NCBI GenBank assembly: GCA_022819945.1
Contig: JAJEGI010000137.1
Span: 59,389 to 123,388, forward strand
Direction of reading: 5' to 3'
DNA length: 64,000 nt
Origin: Candidatus Poribacteria bacterium
GTDB taxonomy: Bacteria; Poribacteria; WGA-4E; WGA-3G
The notes beneath the pieces were generated by a model. The model searched no databases. It worked only from the letters and a program-made list of their open reading frames with translations, and was not told where the DNA came from. Below are positions 35,138 to 44,931 of the stretch, in pieces. The first letter of the stretch is position 1. Each line of letters opens with the position of its first letter. Both the position numbers and the translations under genes were made by a program.

Positions 35138-35650
35138 TTAGCGTTTCTTGAGCAGCTCTTCGACCGACAGATCTCGTAACCGTGCGACTTCGTTGACATC
35201 CTTAAGACTTTTGAGTCCAAGCATCGTAGCTTCAGCAATATTTTTCACATTCCGAGAGGAAAGGCATTTTGTCAGTGCATCTCGGACACCTGCAAATTCA
35301 AGGATCGCACGTGTTGCGTGTCCTGCGATAATACCTGTTCCGGGACTTGCCGGTTTCAGTAAAACTTTTGCGGATTTGAATTCGCAAGTAATTTCATGCG
35401 GGAGTGTACCGTTAACAATCGGCACCCGAATTAGATTTTTGCGGGCATCGGCAAAACTTTTACGGAGTGCGCCAGCGACTTCACTTGCACTGCCAAAGCC
35501 GATACCAACAATACCGTCCCGATTTCCAACAACCGTGAGCGAGTTAAAACTCGGCGTTCGCCGCCCCTTACCGACTCGCATCACACGGTTGATTGTAATC
35601 ATGCGTTCCTCAAATTCAAATTCCTCGGGGTTAATTCTATCTTTCAGCAA
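35138..35650 (-). CDS. rpsE: Ribosomal protein S5
   Basis: 170 residues with VMRVGKGRRTPSFNSLTVVGNRDGIVGIGFG, the decoding-fidelity loop of S5, and PHEITCEFKSAKVLLKPA. Starts at TTG, six bases after AGGAG. It lies between rplR and rplO. S5 shapes the mRNA entry site of the small subunit. Confidence 0.97.
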   Translation of the reverse strand: MLKDRINPEEFEFEERMITINRVMRVGKGRRTPSFNSLTVVGNRDGIVGIGFGSASEVAGALRKSFADARKNLIRVPIVNGTLPHEITCEFKSAKVLLKPASPGTGIIAGHATRAILEFAGVRDALTKCLSSRNVKNIAEATMLGLKSLKDVNEVARLRDLSVEELLKKR

Positions 35651-35722
35651 AAAAATCTCCTATCCGGTATGCGTCCTGTTTTACCGTATATGTACGGAGA
35701 CAGGAACCGGTTTTCGGGGCAT

Positions 35723-36091
35723 TTAGAACTTCAGTCCTTCCGCCCTTGCTGCTTCTGCGAGAGCTTTTATGCGTCCGTGGTAGAGATGCCCGCCCCGGTC
35801 AAAGACTACTACCTCAATTTCTTGCTGCTTGGCTTTTTTCGCCAGAAGGGCGCCAACGCTCTCCGCTGCCGTTACATTTCCACCGCTTGAGAGGGTCTCT
35901 TTCAGTTCAGGGGACAGCGTAGAGGCTTCAGCGACCGTCACGCCAAGTTCATCATTAATGAGTTGCGCATAGATGTGTTTTAAACTTCTGAAAACGGCGA
36001 GTCTCGGTCTATCACTGGTTCCGCTAATCTTTTGACGGACGCGTTTCCGACGGCGTAGATGGCCCATCCGTTTCTTTTTTATAAGTGCCAA
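35723..36091 (-). CDS. rplR: Ribosomal protein L18
   Basis: 122 residues. [21 protein letters not shown] and [27 protein letters not shown] end mark L18, the 5S-rRNA binding protein. TTG start six bases after AAGGAG. It lies between rplF and rpsE in the normal order. Confidence 0.97.
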   Translation of the reverse strand: MALIKKKRMGHLRRRKRVRQKISGTSDRPRLAVFRSLKHIYAQLINDELGVTVAEASTLSPELKETLSSGGNVTAAESVGALLAKKAKQQEIEVVVFDRGGHLYHGRIKALAEAARAEGLKF

Positions 36092-36176
36092 GGTGTCTCC
36101 TTATTATACAATAGGCGCGCTTTCTATTTTAGAAGGCTTGCAAATTTCGCCCGATCGCGCGCAAAATATAACAGCA

Positions 36177-36746
36177 TTAGCCAACAGCAGCTTTTCCTTC
36201 TTTATCTCGGACACGTTCACCATCGTAGCGGATACCTTTACAGGGTTTGTAGACATCTGGTTCCCTGATTTGACGAATAGATGCCGCTACCTGTCCAACG
36301 AGTTGTTTATCAATACCGCTAATAACAACAGGTGTGTGCGTCTGTCCATCTATCGTCTCAGTCGCTTCAACACTCAGTGTTATGCCTTCGGGTGGCGTGA
36401 AAGTGACGGAATGGGAATAACCGACGTCAAGAACCAAATTGTTCTCACGATTGACTTCAGCACGATAACCTGTACCCACCACTCGTAGCTTTTTCTCAAA
36501 GCCCTCCGAAACACCAGTAACCATATTGGCAATGAGGCTGCGCGCTAATCCGTGCAAGGCTTTATACTGTTTGAGTTCACTTTTTCTTTCGACGGTTAAG
36601 ACGTTTTCCTCAAGCGTCGCATCGATTCCGTCTGGAAGTTGCCAATTCAGGCTTCCTTTGGGACCCTCGACCTGTACATCGCTTTCATTTAAGGCGACCT
36701 GTACTTTGTCGGGTAATGGGATCGGTTTTAGTCCAATACGTGACAT
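36177..36746 (-). CDS. rplF: Ribosomal protein L6
   Basis: 189 residues with two L6 folds: [28 protein letters not shown] and the C-terminal [27 protein letters not shown] type end (here [17 protein letters not shown]). Large-subunit GTPase-centre protein. ATG start. Standard position between rpsH and rplR. Confidence 0.97.
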   Translation of the reverse strand: [189 protein letters not shown]

Positions 36747-36784
36747 TCTACTGCTCCCAGTTCGTTGAGATCATCTGTGAAATC

Positions 36785-37186
36785 TTACCAGACGTAACAT
36801 AGGACTTCACCGCCGATTTTTTCCCTACGACATTGCGGTGTGGTTTTTATGCCATTGGATGTCGATAAAATAGCGACACCGAGGCCCCCGTAAACCCTGG
36901 GTAGACTATCGGCTTTCGCATAAATCCGTCTACCGGGTTTGCTGATGCGTCTGAGGTTTGTGATGACCTTCTCTTTTTTCGTATTTCCGTATTTCAAATA
37001 AATTCTTAAAATCCCCTGTTTTCCATCTTCAAGTAACCGATAGTTTCGGACGAAACCTTCTTCCGCCAAAATGCGTGCGATTTCTGACTTGATTTTTGAA
37101 GAGGGGATTTCAACGCGTTCATGTCCTGCCATATTGGCATTGCGGATACGTGTTAGCATATCTGCAATCGGATCGGTCATCGACAT
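36785..37186 (-). CDS. rpsH: Ribosomal protein S8
   Basis: 133 residues. [18 protein letters not shown] and the C-terminal [13 protein letters not shown] type block with [15 protein letters not shown] identify S8. It binds the central domain of 16S rRNA. ATG follows AAGGAGAATCTTTC. Confidence 0.98.
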   Translation of the reverse strand: MSMTDPIADMLTRIRNANMAGHERVEIPSSKIKSEIARILAEEGFVRNYRLLEDGKQGILRIYLKYGNTKKEKVITNLRRISKPGRRIYAKADSLPRVYGGLGVAILSTSNGIKTTPQCRREKIGGEVLCYVW

Positions 37187-37274
37187 GAAAGATTCTCCTT
37201 ATTTCGTTCTCGGTTTTGAATAGCCGCTGTGCCCGTCATGTTTTTGCAGTTAAGGGCAAATGGTATCCAGTTTT

Positions 37275-37460
37275 CTACCAACTCGCCTTTCGGACACCGG
37301 GGATCTTACCGGCGCGAGCGAAGAGGCGAAAACAGATACGACACAATTCAAACTTGCGTAGATACCCACGCGACCGCCCGCAACTCTTACAGCGGTTGTA
37401 TTTTCGAGTTTGGAACCGCGGGGTTCTTTTCTGTTTGGCAATCCATGCTTTACTTGCCAA
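37275..37460 (-). CDS. rpsZ: Ribosomal protein S14, type Z
   Basis: 61 residues: a short zinc-binding S14 with CKSC and CRIC pairs and [15 protein letters not shown] at the end. The short (type Z) form carries zinc; the long form does not. TTG start after GGAGCATTAGG. Lies between rplE and rpsH. Confidence 0.96.
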   Translation of the reverse strand: MASKAWIAKQKRTPRFQTRKYNRCKSCGRSRGYLRKFELCRICFRLFARAGKIPGVRKASW

Positions 37461-37581
37461 CCTAATGCTCCTTTTCTTATGTATCCGTGACAGATTTATT
37501 TAGTCTGTCCGGATGGATGAAGCTGCCCGGTCGTTTATGCAGCGATGTCGCTGCGTAACCTTCTGCTACTGAACCCATCTA

Positions 37582-38118
37582 TTATTGGAACGGCATGCCC
37601 AGCAGTTTTAGGAGTTCGCGACCTTCTTCATCTGTCGGGGCGGTCGTAACAACCGTTACGTTTAGCCCGCGGGTCTCGTTCACGTTGTCGTAATCAATTT
37701 CTGGGAATATTAACTGTTCAGTGAGGCCGAGGGAATAATTACCGCGACCATCAAAAGAGTCCGGTGATACACCGCGAAAGTCCCGAATTTGTGGCAGGAC
37801 AATATTCACCAGTCGGTTGAAGAACTCATACATCCGTTGCTGTCTTAGCGTAACTTTACATCCGATTGCCATACCTTCTCTGACTTTAAAAGCAGAAACG
37901 GATTTTTTAGCATGCGTAATAATCGCGCGTTGTCCGGCAATGAGTGTCAATTCTTCAACCGCATCTTCCAAGGCTTTCGGATTCTGGAGTGCCTCGCCAA
38001 CTCCGATATTCAGGGCAATCTTGTCTAATTTCGGAATCTGCATTACATTTTCATAGTTAAAATGGCTTTGCAACGCAGGCATGACTTCCGTTTGATAAAA
38101 TTCTTTGAATGGGCTCAT
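37582..38118 (-). CDS. rplE: Ribosomal protein L5
   Basis: 178 residues. [43 protein letters not shown] and [13 protein letters not shown] match L5, which holds 5S rRNA with L18. ATG start. Between rplX and rpsZ. Confidence 0.98.
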   Translation of the reverse strand: MSPFKEFYQTEVMPALQSHFNYENVMQIPKLDKIALNIGVGEALQNPKALEDAVEELTLIAGQRAIITHAKKSVSAFKVREGMAIGCKVTLRQQRMYEFFNRLVNIVLPQIRDFRGVSPDSFDGRGNYSLGLTEQLIFPEIDYDNVNETRGLNVTVVTTAPTDEEGRELLKLLGMPFQ

Positions 38119-38188
38119 GAGCCTTGTATCCTATAAAAATCGCGTATTCAGTGAGGTCCCTTTTGGTACCGTTTCTGACATGTGATCG

Positions 38189-38422
38189 TTAGGCATCAAT
38201 CCTTTTCAGGTTAGAAACGTGAATAGTGCCTTCGCGTTCAACGATACCGCCTTGTCCTGCTTGGTTTGGTCGGAGGTGGCATTTAACGATATGAACGCCT
38301 TCAACGATTGCGCGTTGTTTCTTCGGGAACACTTCCAAAACGACACCTTCCTTGCCTCGGTCCTGTCCGCTAAGGACTACGACCATATCATTCTTCTTGA
38401 TATGTAGTTTTTGTCGTGACAC
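38189..38422 (-). CDS. rplX: Ribosomal protein L24
   Basis: 77 residues from a GTG codon (7 bases after AGGAGG). KNDMVVVLSGQDRGKEGVVLEVFPKK is the KOW motif of L24, which starts large-subunit assembly. A longer in-frame reading to 38686 overlaps rplN and was not used. Ends VSNLKRIDA. Confidence 0.95.
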   Translation of the reverse strand: MSRQKLHIKKNDMVVVLSGQDRGKEGVVLEVFPKKQRAIVEGVHIVKCHLRPNQAGQGGIVEREGTIHVSNLKRIDA

Positions 38423-38432
38423 AATTGGCCTC

Positions 38433-38801
38433 CTAAATAACTTCCGGGGCGAGTGAGACAATTCGGGTGAACGCTTTTTCTCTGAGTTCACGCGCGACGG
38501 GTCCGAAAATTCGGGTGCCACGCGGTTGATTCTGTGGGTCAATAAGGACAGCGGCGTTCTGGTCAAATTTGATATAGGATCCGTCTGCACGTCGATATTC
38601 TTTCGTCGTACGTACAACGACTGCGCGAACAACTTCGCCAGCTTTGACCTGTGTATTAGGTGCCGCTTCTTTGATGCTTGCCACAATCACGTCGCCTACG
38701 CGTGCATAGCGACGCCGGGTTCCGCCCAGTACACTAATGCACATTAACTTCCTTGCGCCAGTATTATCAGCACAGGTTAATCGAGAGTATGATTGAACCA
38801 T
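38433..38801 (-). CDS. rplN: Ribosomal protein L14
   Basis: 122 residues, the exact family length. [21 protein letters not shown] and [13 protein letters not shown] are diagnostic. GAGGAGG precedes the ATG by 8 bases; upstream in-frame starts would add nine residues unlike L14. Confidence 0.97.
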   Translation of the reverse strand: MVQSYSRLTCADNTGARKLMCISVLGGTRRRYARVGDVIVASIKEAAPNTQVKAGEVVRAVVVRTTKEYRRADGSYIKFDQNAAVLIDPQNQPRGTRIFGPVARELREKAFTRIVSLAPEVI

Positions 38802-38941
38802 TTTTATATCCTCCTCTATCGTTTTCAAAACGCCCTGTTTTGGAAACGCCAGAGTGTGGATGAAACCCTTTCTTCTCCAGTGCCATCAGTACCCTTCGCC
38901 ATAGATCGGCAAGGAGGAAACACTCCGATGCGTGGCACTTT

Positions 38942-39217
38942 TTAATCGTTTGCGGGTTGGACCGCGTTTACTATCGCTTGAACCCGCCACCGTTTCTGAC
39001 GACTCAGCGGTCGAGTTTCAACAACCTGAACCACGTCACCGACGTTACAACTGTTCTGTTCATCGTGAGCCAGAATCTTCTTTGTTTTCCGGACTACCTT
39101 CTTGTAAAGCGGATGTTGATAGCGACGAACAATTGAGACTGAGACAGTCTTGTCCATACTATTACTCGTCACAAGACCTGTCCGAAATTTACGATGTCTT
39201 CGCTTTTCTTCGTTCAA
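38942..39217 (-). CDS. rpsQ: Ribosomal protein S17
   Basis: 91 residues from TTG (six bases after GGAGG). RTGLVTSNSMDKTVSVSI and DVVQVVETRPLSRQKRWRV are S17 hallmarks. Early small-subunit assembly protein. The C-terminus (ANDPQ-type end) is slightly longer than minimal forms. Confidence 0.96.
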   Translation of the reverse strand: MNEEKRRHRKFRTGLVTSNSMDKTVSVSIVRRYQHPLYKKVVRKTKKILAHDEQNSCNVGDVVQVVETRPLSRQKRWRVQAIVNAVQPAND

Positions 39218-39334
39218 CTTTATCCTCCAAACCAACCAAAACCTGTTAATATGTGCACTTTGGAAGCACACAACCTTAGAAATTGATGAAACGGACGCGA
39301 GCAGAGGCACTTAACCTTGCCCCTTCCGTTCTAT

Positions 39335-39523
39335 TTATTCTGAACGTACCTGCAGGAGGGTCTTCACACGTGCGATGTCTTTGCGGATCTTACCAATACG
39401 TGTTGTGTCTTCTTGTTGTCCTAAGATACTTCTGAATCTCTGGTTAAACAGATTTTCCTTCAAAGATTGCAGTTCACTTTCCAATTCTTCGGTCGTTTTT
39501 CCGCGTAGTTCATCCGCTCTCAT
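39335..39523 (-). CDS. rpmC: Ribosomal protein L29
   Basis: 62 residues, two-helix hairpin MRADELRGKTTEELESELQS then FNQRFRSILGQQEDTTRIGK. L29 lies at the peptide exit tunnel of the large subunit. ATG start. Next to rplP and rpsQ as usual. Confidence 0.97.
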   Translation of the reverse strand: MRADELRGKTTEELESELQSLKENLFNQRFRSILGQQEDTTRIGKIRKDIARVKTLLQVRSE

Positions 39524-39609
39524 GTTTTCATATCTCCTTGCGTGTTGTCAAAACCACTGTGCACGTTTGGATGCACCTAATGTTTCCAACGTCGGAGTCG
39601 CAGGTGAAA

Positions 39610-40023
39610 TTACTCATTCCGTGCAACGAACTTAGTTTTGATCGGCAATTTATGGGCGGCTCGTTTCATCGCCCCTTTTGCATCTTCAAGTGAAACGCCG
39701 CTTAATTCATAAAGAACTCTACCGGGTTTAACAACAGCGACCCAGTGTTCGGGGGGGCCTTTTTTACCTTTCCCCATGCGTGTTTCAGCAGGTTGCTTAC
39801 TCAGTGGTTTATGCGGAAAGATCTTGATCCAAAGTTTCCCACCGCGGCGCACATATCGGGTGATAGCAATACGCGCCGATTCTATCTGGTTGCTTGTGAT
39901 CCAACCGGCTTCCATTGCTTGCAAACCGTATTCACCGAAGTTGATTTGTGAACCTCGAAGCGGCTTCCCGCGGCGTTTTCCGCGATGCACATAGCGGCGC
40001 ATCACGCGTTTCGGCATTAACAC
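39610..40023 (-). CDS. rplP: Ribosomal protein L16
   Basis: 137 residues. [40 protein letters not shown] and [17 protein letters not shown] are diagnostic. GTG at 40023 has AGGAGG 8 bases away; the ATG six bases in is the alternative. Contacts tRNA at the A site. Confidence 0.97.
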   Translation of the reverse strand: MLMPKRVMRRYVHRGKRRGKPLRGSQINFGEYGLQAMEAGWITSNQIESARIAITRYVRRGGKLWIKIFPHKPLSKQPAETRMGKGKKGPPEHWVAVVKPGRVLYELSGVSLEDAKGAMKRAAHKLPIKTKFVARNE

Positions 40024-40056
40024 TTTAAATGCCTCCTTACAATCTATTCGTACGGT

Positions 40057-40887
40057 TTATGAATCGTTTCCAGATTCTTGCCTACTCTGACGCTGCCTCC
40101 GTTGGTTTCTCCCCCTGCCTTGGCCGCCGGATTGTCGGGAGCGTCCATCTTGGGAACCGGAGCGTCTGTCGTTACGGCGACGGTCAGAACGTTGCGAACC
40201 GGCATCTTCGCGGCGTCCAGATTGACGTTGAACGGATGTCTCGCCTTTGAGTTTGTCGGGAACACCCATAACTTCGCCCTTAAAAATCCAAGTTTTGACT
40301 CCGATTTTACCGTACGTCGTATTCGCTTCAGTAAACCCGTAGTCAACATCGGCTCTGAGCGTATGGAGCGGGACACGTCCCTCAATGCTGGATTCGGCAC
40401 GGGCAATTTCCTTGCCATCCAGTCTGCCGCTCACCATAATCTTAACACCCAAAGCACCCGCTTGCATTGAGCTGGAGATATTCCGCCGCATGGCGTGCTT
40501 AAAACCAGCCCGACGCTCGATTTGGGTGGCAACGGCTTCTGATACAAGTTGGGCATCCAGTTCAGGGTCCCTGATTTCGGAGACATTGATCCGGACTGGG
40601 CAGCCAACCTCTTTTTCGAGCATTGCTTGTAACTTTTCAGCCTCTGCGCCACGGCGACCAATGACAATTCCCGGACGCGCCGTATGGATGTTAATGCTAC
40701 AACGATCCGCAACACGTTCCACTTCAACGCGCGAAATTCCAGCGCGCGCAAGTTGCTCTTTGACGAACGCTTGAATCTTAAAATCCTCGTGAAGCCATTT
40801 GGCATAATCCCGTTCGCTGTACCACTTTGAATCCCACGTTTCAATGATTCCTAAGCGTAATCCACGCGGGTGAGTTTTTTGTCCCAC
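40057..40887 (-). CDS. rpsC: Ribosomal protein S3 with long Arg/Gln/Gly tail
   Basis: 276 residues, GTG start after AGGAGGTTGGC. Family blocks GQKTHPRGLRLGII, RPGIVIGRRGAEAEKL (KH domain) and GVKTWIFKGEVMG are clear. The core ends near residue 215; about 60 residues follow that are almost only Arg, Gln, Gly and Ser, longer than usual. The tail probably binds RNA. Part of the mRNA entry helicase site. Confidence 0.96.
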   Translation of the reverse strand: MGQKTHPRGLRLGIIETWDSKWYSERDYAKWLHEDFKIQAFVKEQLARAGISRVEVERVADRCSINIHTARPGIVIGRRGAEAEKLQAMLEKEVGCPVRINVSEIRDPELDAQLVSEAVATQIERRAGFKHAMRRNISSSMQAGALGVKIMVSGRLDGKEIARAESSIEGRVPLHTLRADVDYGFTEANTTYGKIGVKTWIFKGEVMGVPDKLKGETSVQRQSGRREDAGSQRSDRRRNDRRSGSQDGRSRQSGGQGRGRNQRRQRQSRQESGNDS

Positions 40888-40966
40888 GCCAACCTCCTGT
40901 CAAACTTTTCCCGTTTGTGACGTGGAGCCCGGGCGGTGCTGGAGTGCTTTGTAAATATGCACATTA

Positions 40967-41320
40967 TTACTCACCATCTTCGGTACTCTCCTCGTCAACG
41001 ACAACGGTGATATGGCTACTCCGTTTTAGGATTCTGTTTGCCATACCCCGTGCCCGGGGGCGTATCCATTTCCGCGTAATCCCTTCATCGACGCGAATCT
41101 CTTTGACGTATAAACCTTCCATATCAACGCTTGGGTCTTGATATTGCGCGTTCGCGGCTGCTGACTGAATCAACTTGTAGATGATAGGGGACGCGGCTTT
41201 ATGCGTAAAGCGCAGCTGACTTAACGCATCTTCAACGTATTGATTACGAACGAGATCGGCTACCAAGCGCGCTTTCCGCGGGGCAACCGATGCGTTCCTG
41301 ATTTTAGATCTGGCTTCCAT
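40967..41320 (-). CDS. rplV: Ribosomal protein L22
   Basis: 117 residues. ASVAPRKARLVADLVRN and RKWIRPRARGMANRILKRSSHITVVV (here in two parts) identify L22 at the exit tunnel. ATG start. Between rpsS and rpsC. Confidence 0.97.
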   Translation of the reverse strand: MEARSKIRNASVAPRKARLVADLVRNQYVEDALSQLRFTHKAASPIIYKLIQSAAANAQYQDPSVDMEGLYVKEIRVDEGITRKWIRPRARGMANRILKRSSHITVVVDEESTEDGE

Positions 41321-41427
41321 CAGTCTCTCCTAATAAAAGCAGGTTTCTGGTTTCATCACCATTATCAATGAAATGGATCAAGACATCATCCAAAAAGGGA
41401 TAGATGCCTGCCAATTTGCGATGAAGC

Positions 41428-41712
41428 TTATCCCGCAAGTTCTCTTCTTGCGCCACCACTACCGTGAGAACGAAAGGTACGCGTCGGCGAAAATTCCCCG
41501 AGTTTGTGTCCTACCATGTTCTCTGTGATATACACCGGAAAAAACTTCTTACCGTTGTAAATTGCCAAGGTGTGTCCCACCAATTCAGGTGTAATCGTTG
41601 AACGCCGGGACCAAGTACGAATCACCCGTTTGGTGCCAGAACGTTCCATGGCGGCTACCTTCTTGGCGAGTTTAGGGTCTATATAAGGTCCCTTTTTAAT
41701 AGAACGCGACAT
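41428..41712 (-). CDS. rpsS: Ribosomal protein S19
   Basis: 94 residues. [19 protein letters not shown] and [17 protein letters not shown] are diagnostic of S19, which sits in the small-subunit head. ATG start after a clear ribosome site. Confidence 0.98.
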   Translation of the reverse strand: MSRSIKKGPYIDPKLAKKVAAMERSGTKRVIRTWSRRSTITPELVGHTLAIYNGKKFFPVYITENMVGHKLGEFSPTRTFRSHGSGGARRELAG

Positions 41713-41772
41713 TGTTTTTCTCCTCTACCTTATAAACATGGATCTCTTGCCCAGCGAGGCATCCACGAAAAA

Positions 41773-42588
41773 TTATTTTCGTTTGCCGACAATGTAGCGA
41801 CTCGATTTCTTCTTCGGGTTTCGGGTCTTATAGCCCTTGGTTGGAACGCCCCACGGTGTAACTGGATGTCTACCACCAGAACTCTTGCCTTCACCTCCAC
41901 CGTGTGGATGGTCAATCGGGTTCATAGCGACACCTCTAACCTTCGGGCGTTTTCCGAGCCATCTTGAACGACCTGCTTTACCGATGACAATCTTACTCAC
42001 ATTGCCAACCTGACCGAGCGTTGCCATCGCTTGCACTGGGATCAGCCGAATCTCGCCTGACGGGAGTCGGATACGGGCGTACTTCCCTTCTCTGTCAACT
42101 AATTGCGCCGCACCACCCGCACTCCGTACGAGTTGCCCGCCTTTACCGGGTTTCATCTCAATATTATGAATTGAGGAACCGAGCGGAATTCTTTCAAGCG
42201 GCAAGGCGTTTCCAACCCGAATTTCTGCGTCTGCACCCGAAGTAAGCATGTCACCAACCTGAATACCGACAGGCGCGAGAATATAACGCTTTTCGCCATC
42301 AGCATAGTGGAGCAGAGCAATATGCGCCGAGCGGTTCGGATCATATTCAATTGCAGCAACTTTCGCAGGAATACCAAACTTATCTCGTTTGAAGTCAATG
42401 ACTCGGTATCGGCGTTTGTGTCCACCACCGCGCCGCCTAACTGTCAAGCGTCCTTTGGCGTTCCGACCGGCTTTCTGCTTGGCACCCTTCACGAGAGATT
42501 TTTCCGGTTTGCTACGCGTAATCTCTTCAAAGGTGTACCCGGTCATAAATCGACGACTTGGGGTTATAGGTGAATACGTTTTAGGCAC
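41773..42588 (-). CDS. rplB: Ribosomal protein L2
   Basis: 271 residues from GTG (after AAGGAAATCAGA). [25 protein letters not shown] block, [22 protein letters not shown] and the peptidyl-transferase loop [18 protein letters not shown] are present. It is one of the primary rRNA binders. Between rplW and rpsS. Confidence 0.98.
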   Translation of the reverse strand: MPKTYSPITPSRRFMTGYTFEEITRSKPEKSLVKGAKQKAGRNAKGRLTVRRRGGGHKRRYRVIDFKRDKFGIPAKVAAIEYDPNRSAHIALLHYADGEKRYILAPVGIQVGDMLTSGADAEIRVGNALPLERIPLGSSIHNIEMKPGKGGQLVRSAGGAAQLVDREGKYARIRLPSGEIRLIPVQAMATLGQVGNVSKIVIGKAGRSRWLGKRPKVRGVAMNPIDHPHGGGEGKSSGGRHPVTPWGVPTKGYKTRNPKKKSSRYIVGKRK

Positions 42589-42694
42589 TCTGATTTCCTT
42601 TTTTTATAGCCGTTAGCCGTCAGGACGAGTTTTCTACGAAAACCCTTTCAGCCGTCACGGACAAGAGGTTCCTCCGCATGTTGGAAACTTCTTT

Positions 42695-42718
42695 GCTGAC
42701 TGCTGATTGCTGACTGCT
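42695..42718. repeat. GCTGACT heptamer array between rplW and rplB
   Basis: The segment reads GCTGACT GCTGATT GCTGACT GCT, a perfect 7-base period. The rest of the gap (about 42603-42690) holds related pieces such as GCCGTTAGCCGTCA. Same class as the arrays at 32365 and 44386. Confidence 0.7.
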
Positions 42719-42722
42719 ATTC

Positions 42723-43022
42723 TTATATGGATTCAAACTCTTGGATGGTCGCGCCTTCTCTTAAGGTGATAATCGCTTTTTTCCAATGCGGTTTTCTACC
42801 ACGTTGGTAACGCAACATTTTCCCTTTGGGTTTGCCGCGAACGTGCATTGTGCGAACTTTAAGGATATCGCCTTCGATGTCGAATAATTCCTCTGCAGCG
42901 CGGCGGATCTGCGGTTTCGTTGCCTTACGATCAACAACAAACGCGTACTTATTCGCGTCGCGGAGGATTGTGCTTTTCTCGGTAATCAGCGGTTGCAGTA
43001 TAATCTGATATGCATCTTTCAT
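42723..43022 (-). CDS. rplW: Ribosomal protein L23
   Basis: 99 residues. LQPLITEKSTILRDANKYAFVVDRKATKPQIRRA (seen in parts) and a basic loop MLRYQRGRKPHWKKAIITL are L23. Its ribosome site GGAAGGA lies inside the end of rplD, showing coupling. Located at the tunnel exit. Confidence 0.97.
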   Translation of the reverse strand: MKDAYQIILQPLITEKSTILRDANKYAFVVDRKATKPQIRRAAEELFDIEGDILKVRTMHVRGKPKGKMLRYQRGRKPHWKKAIITLREGATIQEFESI

Positions 43023-43027
43023 CAGTT

Positions 43028-43675
43028 TTATCCTTCCGCCTCTGGATCAATGTTCACGAATTTGGATTCAAGTTTCTCAGCGGCTTTCTCAGTGATTATC
43101 AATGTGTCGTGCCACATGACTTGGTAGATATTGAGCGTATTCCATGTACAGCAATGAACTTGTGGAATGTTCCTCACAGAGAGGTGGATATTCTCGCTAT
43201 GTTCATCAAGAATGAGCAGCACCTTTCCATCTGCGTTCAGGGCTTTTAACATGTTGATCATGTCTTTCGTACGGGGCTGTTCAAACGTGAAATCTTCAAC
43301 AAGAATGCACTGCTGATTCTGGAACCTGTCTGCCAGTGCGCTGTGTAAACCGAGTCGCCGTACCCGTTTGGGCGTGTACTGCCGATAACTGCGCGGTTTC
43401 GGTCCAAACGCTACACCGCCGTGAACTCGAATCGGGGACTTGGCATCACCTACACGGGCTCTGCCGGTTCCTTTTTGGCGGTAGAGTTTCCGTCCACTGC
43501 CTCTTACTTCGCTCCGGGACTTCGTTGATGCATTGCCTTGCCGTTGATTGGCAAGATAGGCAACGACGCATTGGTGGATGACAGGACCATTCACTTCAGC
43601 ATCGGTGAACGCATCGGCTAATTCCTTTGTGTGCAGGACATCCCCGGACCTATTGTATACGTCTAAAGTTGACAT
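43028..43675 (-). CDS. rplD: Ribosomal protein L4
   Basis: 215 residues. Exit-tunnel loop RQGNASTKSRSEVRGSGRKL, GTGRARVGDAKSPIRVHGGVAFGP and the globular domain are present. ATG start; ends with GCGGAAGGA that serves rplW. L4 regulates the S10 operon in E. coli; whether it does so here is unknown. Confidence 0.97.
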   Translation of the reverse strand: MSTLDVYNRSGDVLHTKELADAFTDAEVNGPVIHQCVVAYLANQRQGNASTKSRSEVRGSGRKLYRQKGTGRARVGDAKSPIRVHGGVAFGPKPRSYRQYTPKRVRRLGLHSALADRFQNQQCILVEDFTFEQPRTKDMINMLKALNADGKVLLILDEHSENIHLSVRNIPQVHCCTWNTLNIYQVMWHDTLIITEKAAEKLESKFVNIDPEAEG

Positions 43676-43723
43676 AATTGTATGCTCGTTTTATTTCGGC
43701 ATCGTTCAGTGACGACTGCCAGC

Positions 43724-44365
43724 CTATGCACTCGGTGCTTTAGATGCTTTTCTAATCAGAAGCAAACCGTTGGGCGGTCCAGGAACTGCGCCTTTTACCA
43801 CTAACAAGTTGCGTTCAGGATCGGCTTGGATGACGGGTAAATTTTGGACGGTATGCCGTTTGGCACCGTGCCGCCCTGCCATTCGCTTCCCTTTAAAGAC
43901 TCGAGACGGTGTTGCACTTGCCCCGATGGAACCGGGGCGCCGGAGGTCTTGCTCACCACCGTGGCTTTTCTTACCACCGCCGAATTTCCAGCGTTTCACG
44001 ACACCCGTGAAACCGCGTCCTTTTGAGGTGCCTGTTACATCAACAAGCTCACCTTCTGAAAAAACGCTTGCATCAACAATATTTCCTACAGACACATCAT
44101 CAAGACTCTGGACACGAAATTCGCGAAGCACCCGTGCGGAATCAACACCGGCTTTAGCTAAATGCCCGCGCTTCGGGCTGTTTATCCGGCTCTCTTTCTG
44201 TTCACCGAACCCCAGCTGAACCGCCTGATATCCATCTTTCTCTTGCGTTTTGAGTTGGACAATTGGGCAGGGCCCCGCTTGGATGACAGTAACAGGCACC
44301 GCTTTCCCAGAATCTTCAAAGACTTGTGTCATGCCGACTTTGCGGCCGATAATTCCATTAACCAT
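43724..44365 (-). CDS. rplC: Ribosomal protein L3
   Basis: 213 residues. [25 protein letters not shown] and the central finger [42 protein letters not shown] (seen in parts) are diagnostic. Core large-subunit protein near the peptidyl-transferase centre. ATG start. Confidence 0.98.
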   Translation of the reverse strand: MVNGIIGRKVGMTQVFEDSGKAVPVTVIQAGPCPIVQLKTQEKDGYQAVQLGFGEQKESRINSPKRGHLAKAGVDSARVLREFRVQSLDDVSVGNIVDASVFSEGELVDVTGTSKGRGFTGVVKRWKFGGGKKSHGGEQDLRRPGSIGASATPSRVFKGKRMAGRHGAKRHTVQNLPVIQADPERNLLVVKGAVPGPPNGLLLIRKASKAPSA

Positions 44366-44385
44366 TTTTTTAGAGTCGTCGGTTG

Positions 44386-44472
44386 TCAGTCATCAGTCAT
44401 CAGTTAAAGAGCGGTATGATAGTTCCAAAAACCTCTTTTAACTGACACCTGACAGCTGATAACTGAAAACTG
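44386..44472. repeat. Inverted heptamer array between rpsJ and rplC
   Basis: Left: TCAGTCA TCAGTCA TCAGTTA at 44386-44406. Right: CTGACAC CTGACAG CTGATAA CTGAAAA CTG at 44442-44472. Both keep a strict 7-base step and are reverse complementary in type; inner arms TTAAAGAG and CTCTTTTAA extend the pairing. The gap lies 5' of rplC in the transcript and can fold into a long hairpin. Confidence 0.7.
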
Positions 44473-44498
44473 TTCCCCTGACGGCTGATAATTGAAAA

Positions 44499-44810
44499 CT
44501 ATAACAGCGTAATTTTGACATCGACACCTGCAGGCAGATCCAAGCGCATCAAAGCATCAACAGTTTTAGGTGTAGTCTCTAAGATATCCAGCAGACGTTT
44601 ATGAATCCGCATCTCAAACTGCTCACGCGACTTTTTGTCTGTGAACGTTGAACGTTGAACGGTGTAAGTATGCTTTTTCGTCGGCAGTGGAATCGGACCG
44701 GAAACAGCTGCGCCTGTACGTTTCGCAGTATCTGCTATCTGCTTTGACGACAGGTCTAACAACCGATAGTCAAATGCCTTAAGCCGGATGCGAATTTTTT
44801 GATTGTCCAT
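44499..44810 (-). CDS. rpsJ: Ribosomal protein S10
   Basis: 103 residues. [33 protein letters not shown] and [16 protein letters not shown] are diagnostic of S10, a 30S head protein also used in antitermination (NusE). ATG start. It follows tuf after about 120 bases holding a hairpin. Confidence 0.98.
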   Translation of the reverse strand: MDNQKIRIRLKAFDYRLLDLSSKQIADTAKRTGAAVSGPIPLPTKKHTYTVQRSTFTDKKSREQFEMRIHKRLLDILETTPKTVDALMRLDLPAGVDVKITLL

Positions 44811-44904
44811 CTTTTCGTATCGCCTTCACCCAACAAGAGGACAGTCGTTCGATGACATCAGGTTCCTGATGTCCGAAATCCTCTGTGTTGATGTCTATAC
44901 TAAA

Positions 44905-44924
44905 GGCGGAGTGTGAACTCCGCC
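44905..44924 (-). terminator. Hairpin after tuf
   Basis: Arms GGCGGAGT and ACTCCGCC with loop GTGA lie 8 bases after the tuf stop. The tail is short (TTTAG on the minus strand), so termination should be partial, trimming expression of the S10 part relative to str. The arm sequence is the same as in the terminator at 29592. Confidence 0.5.
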
Positions 44925-44931
44925 CAATTTC

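Noticed and set aside
38423..38686. N-terminal extension of L24
   Set aside because: It overlaps rplN and lacks homology; GTG at 38422 has AGGAGG.
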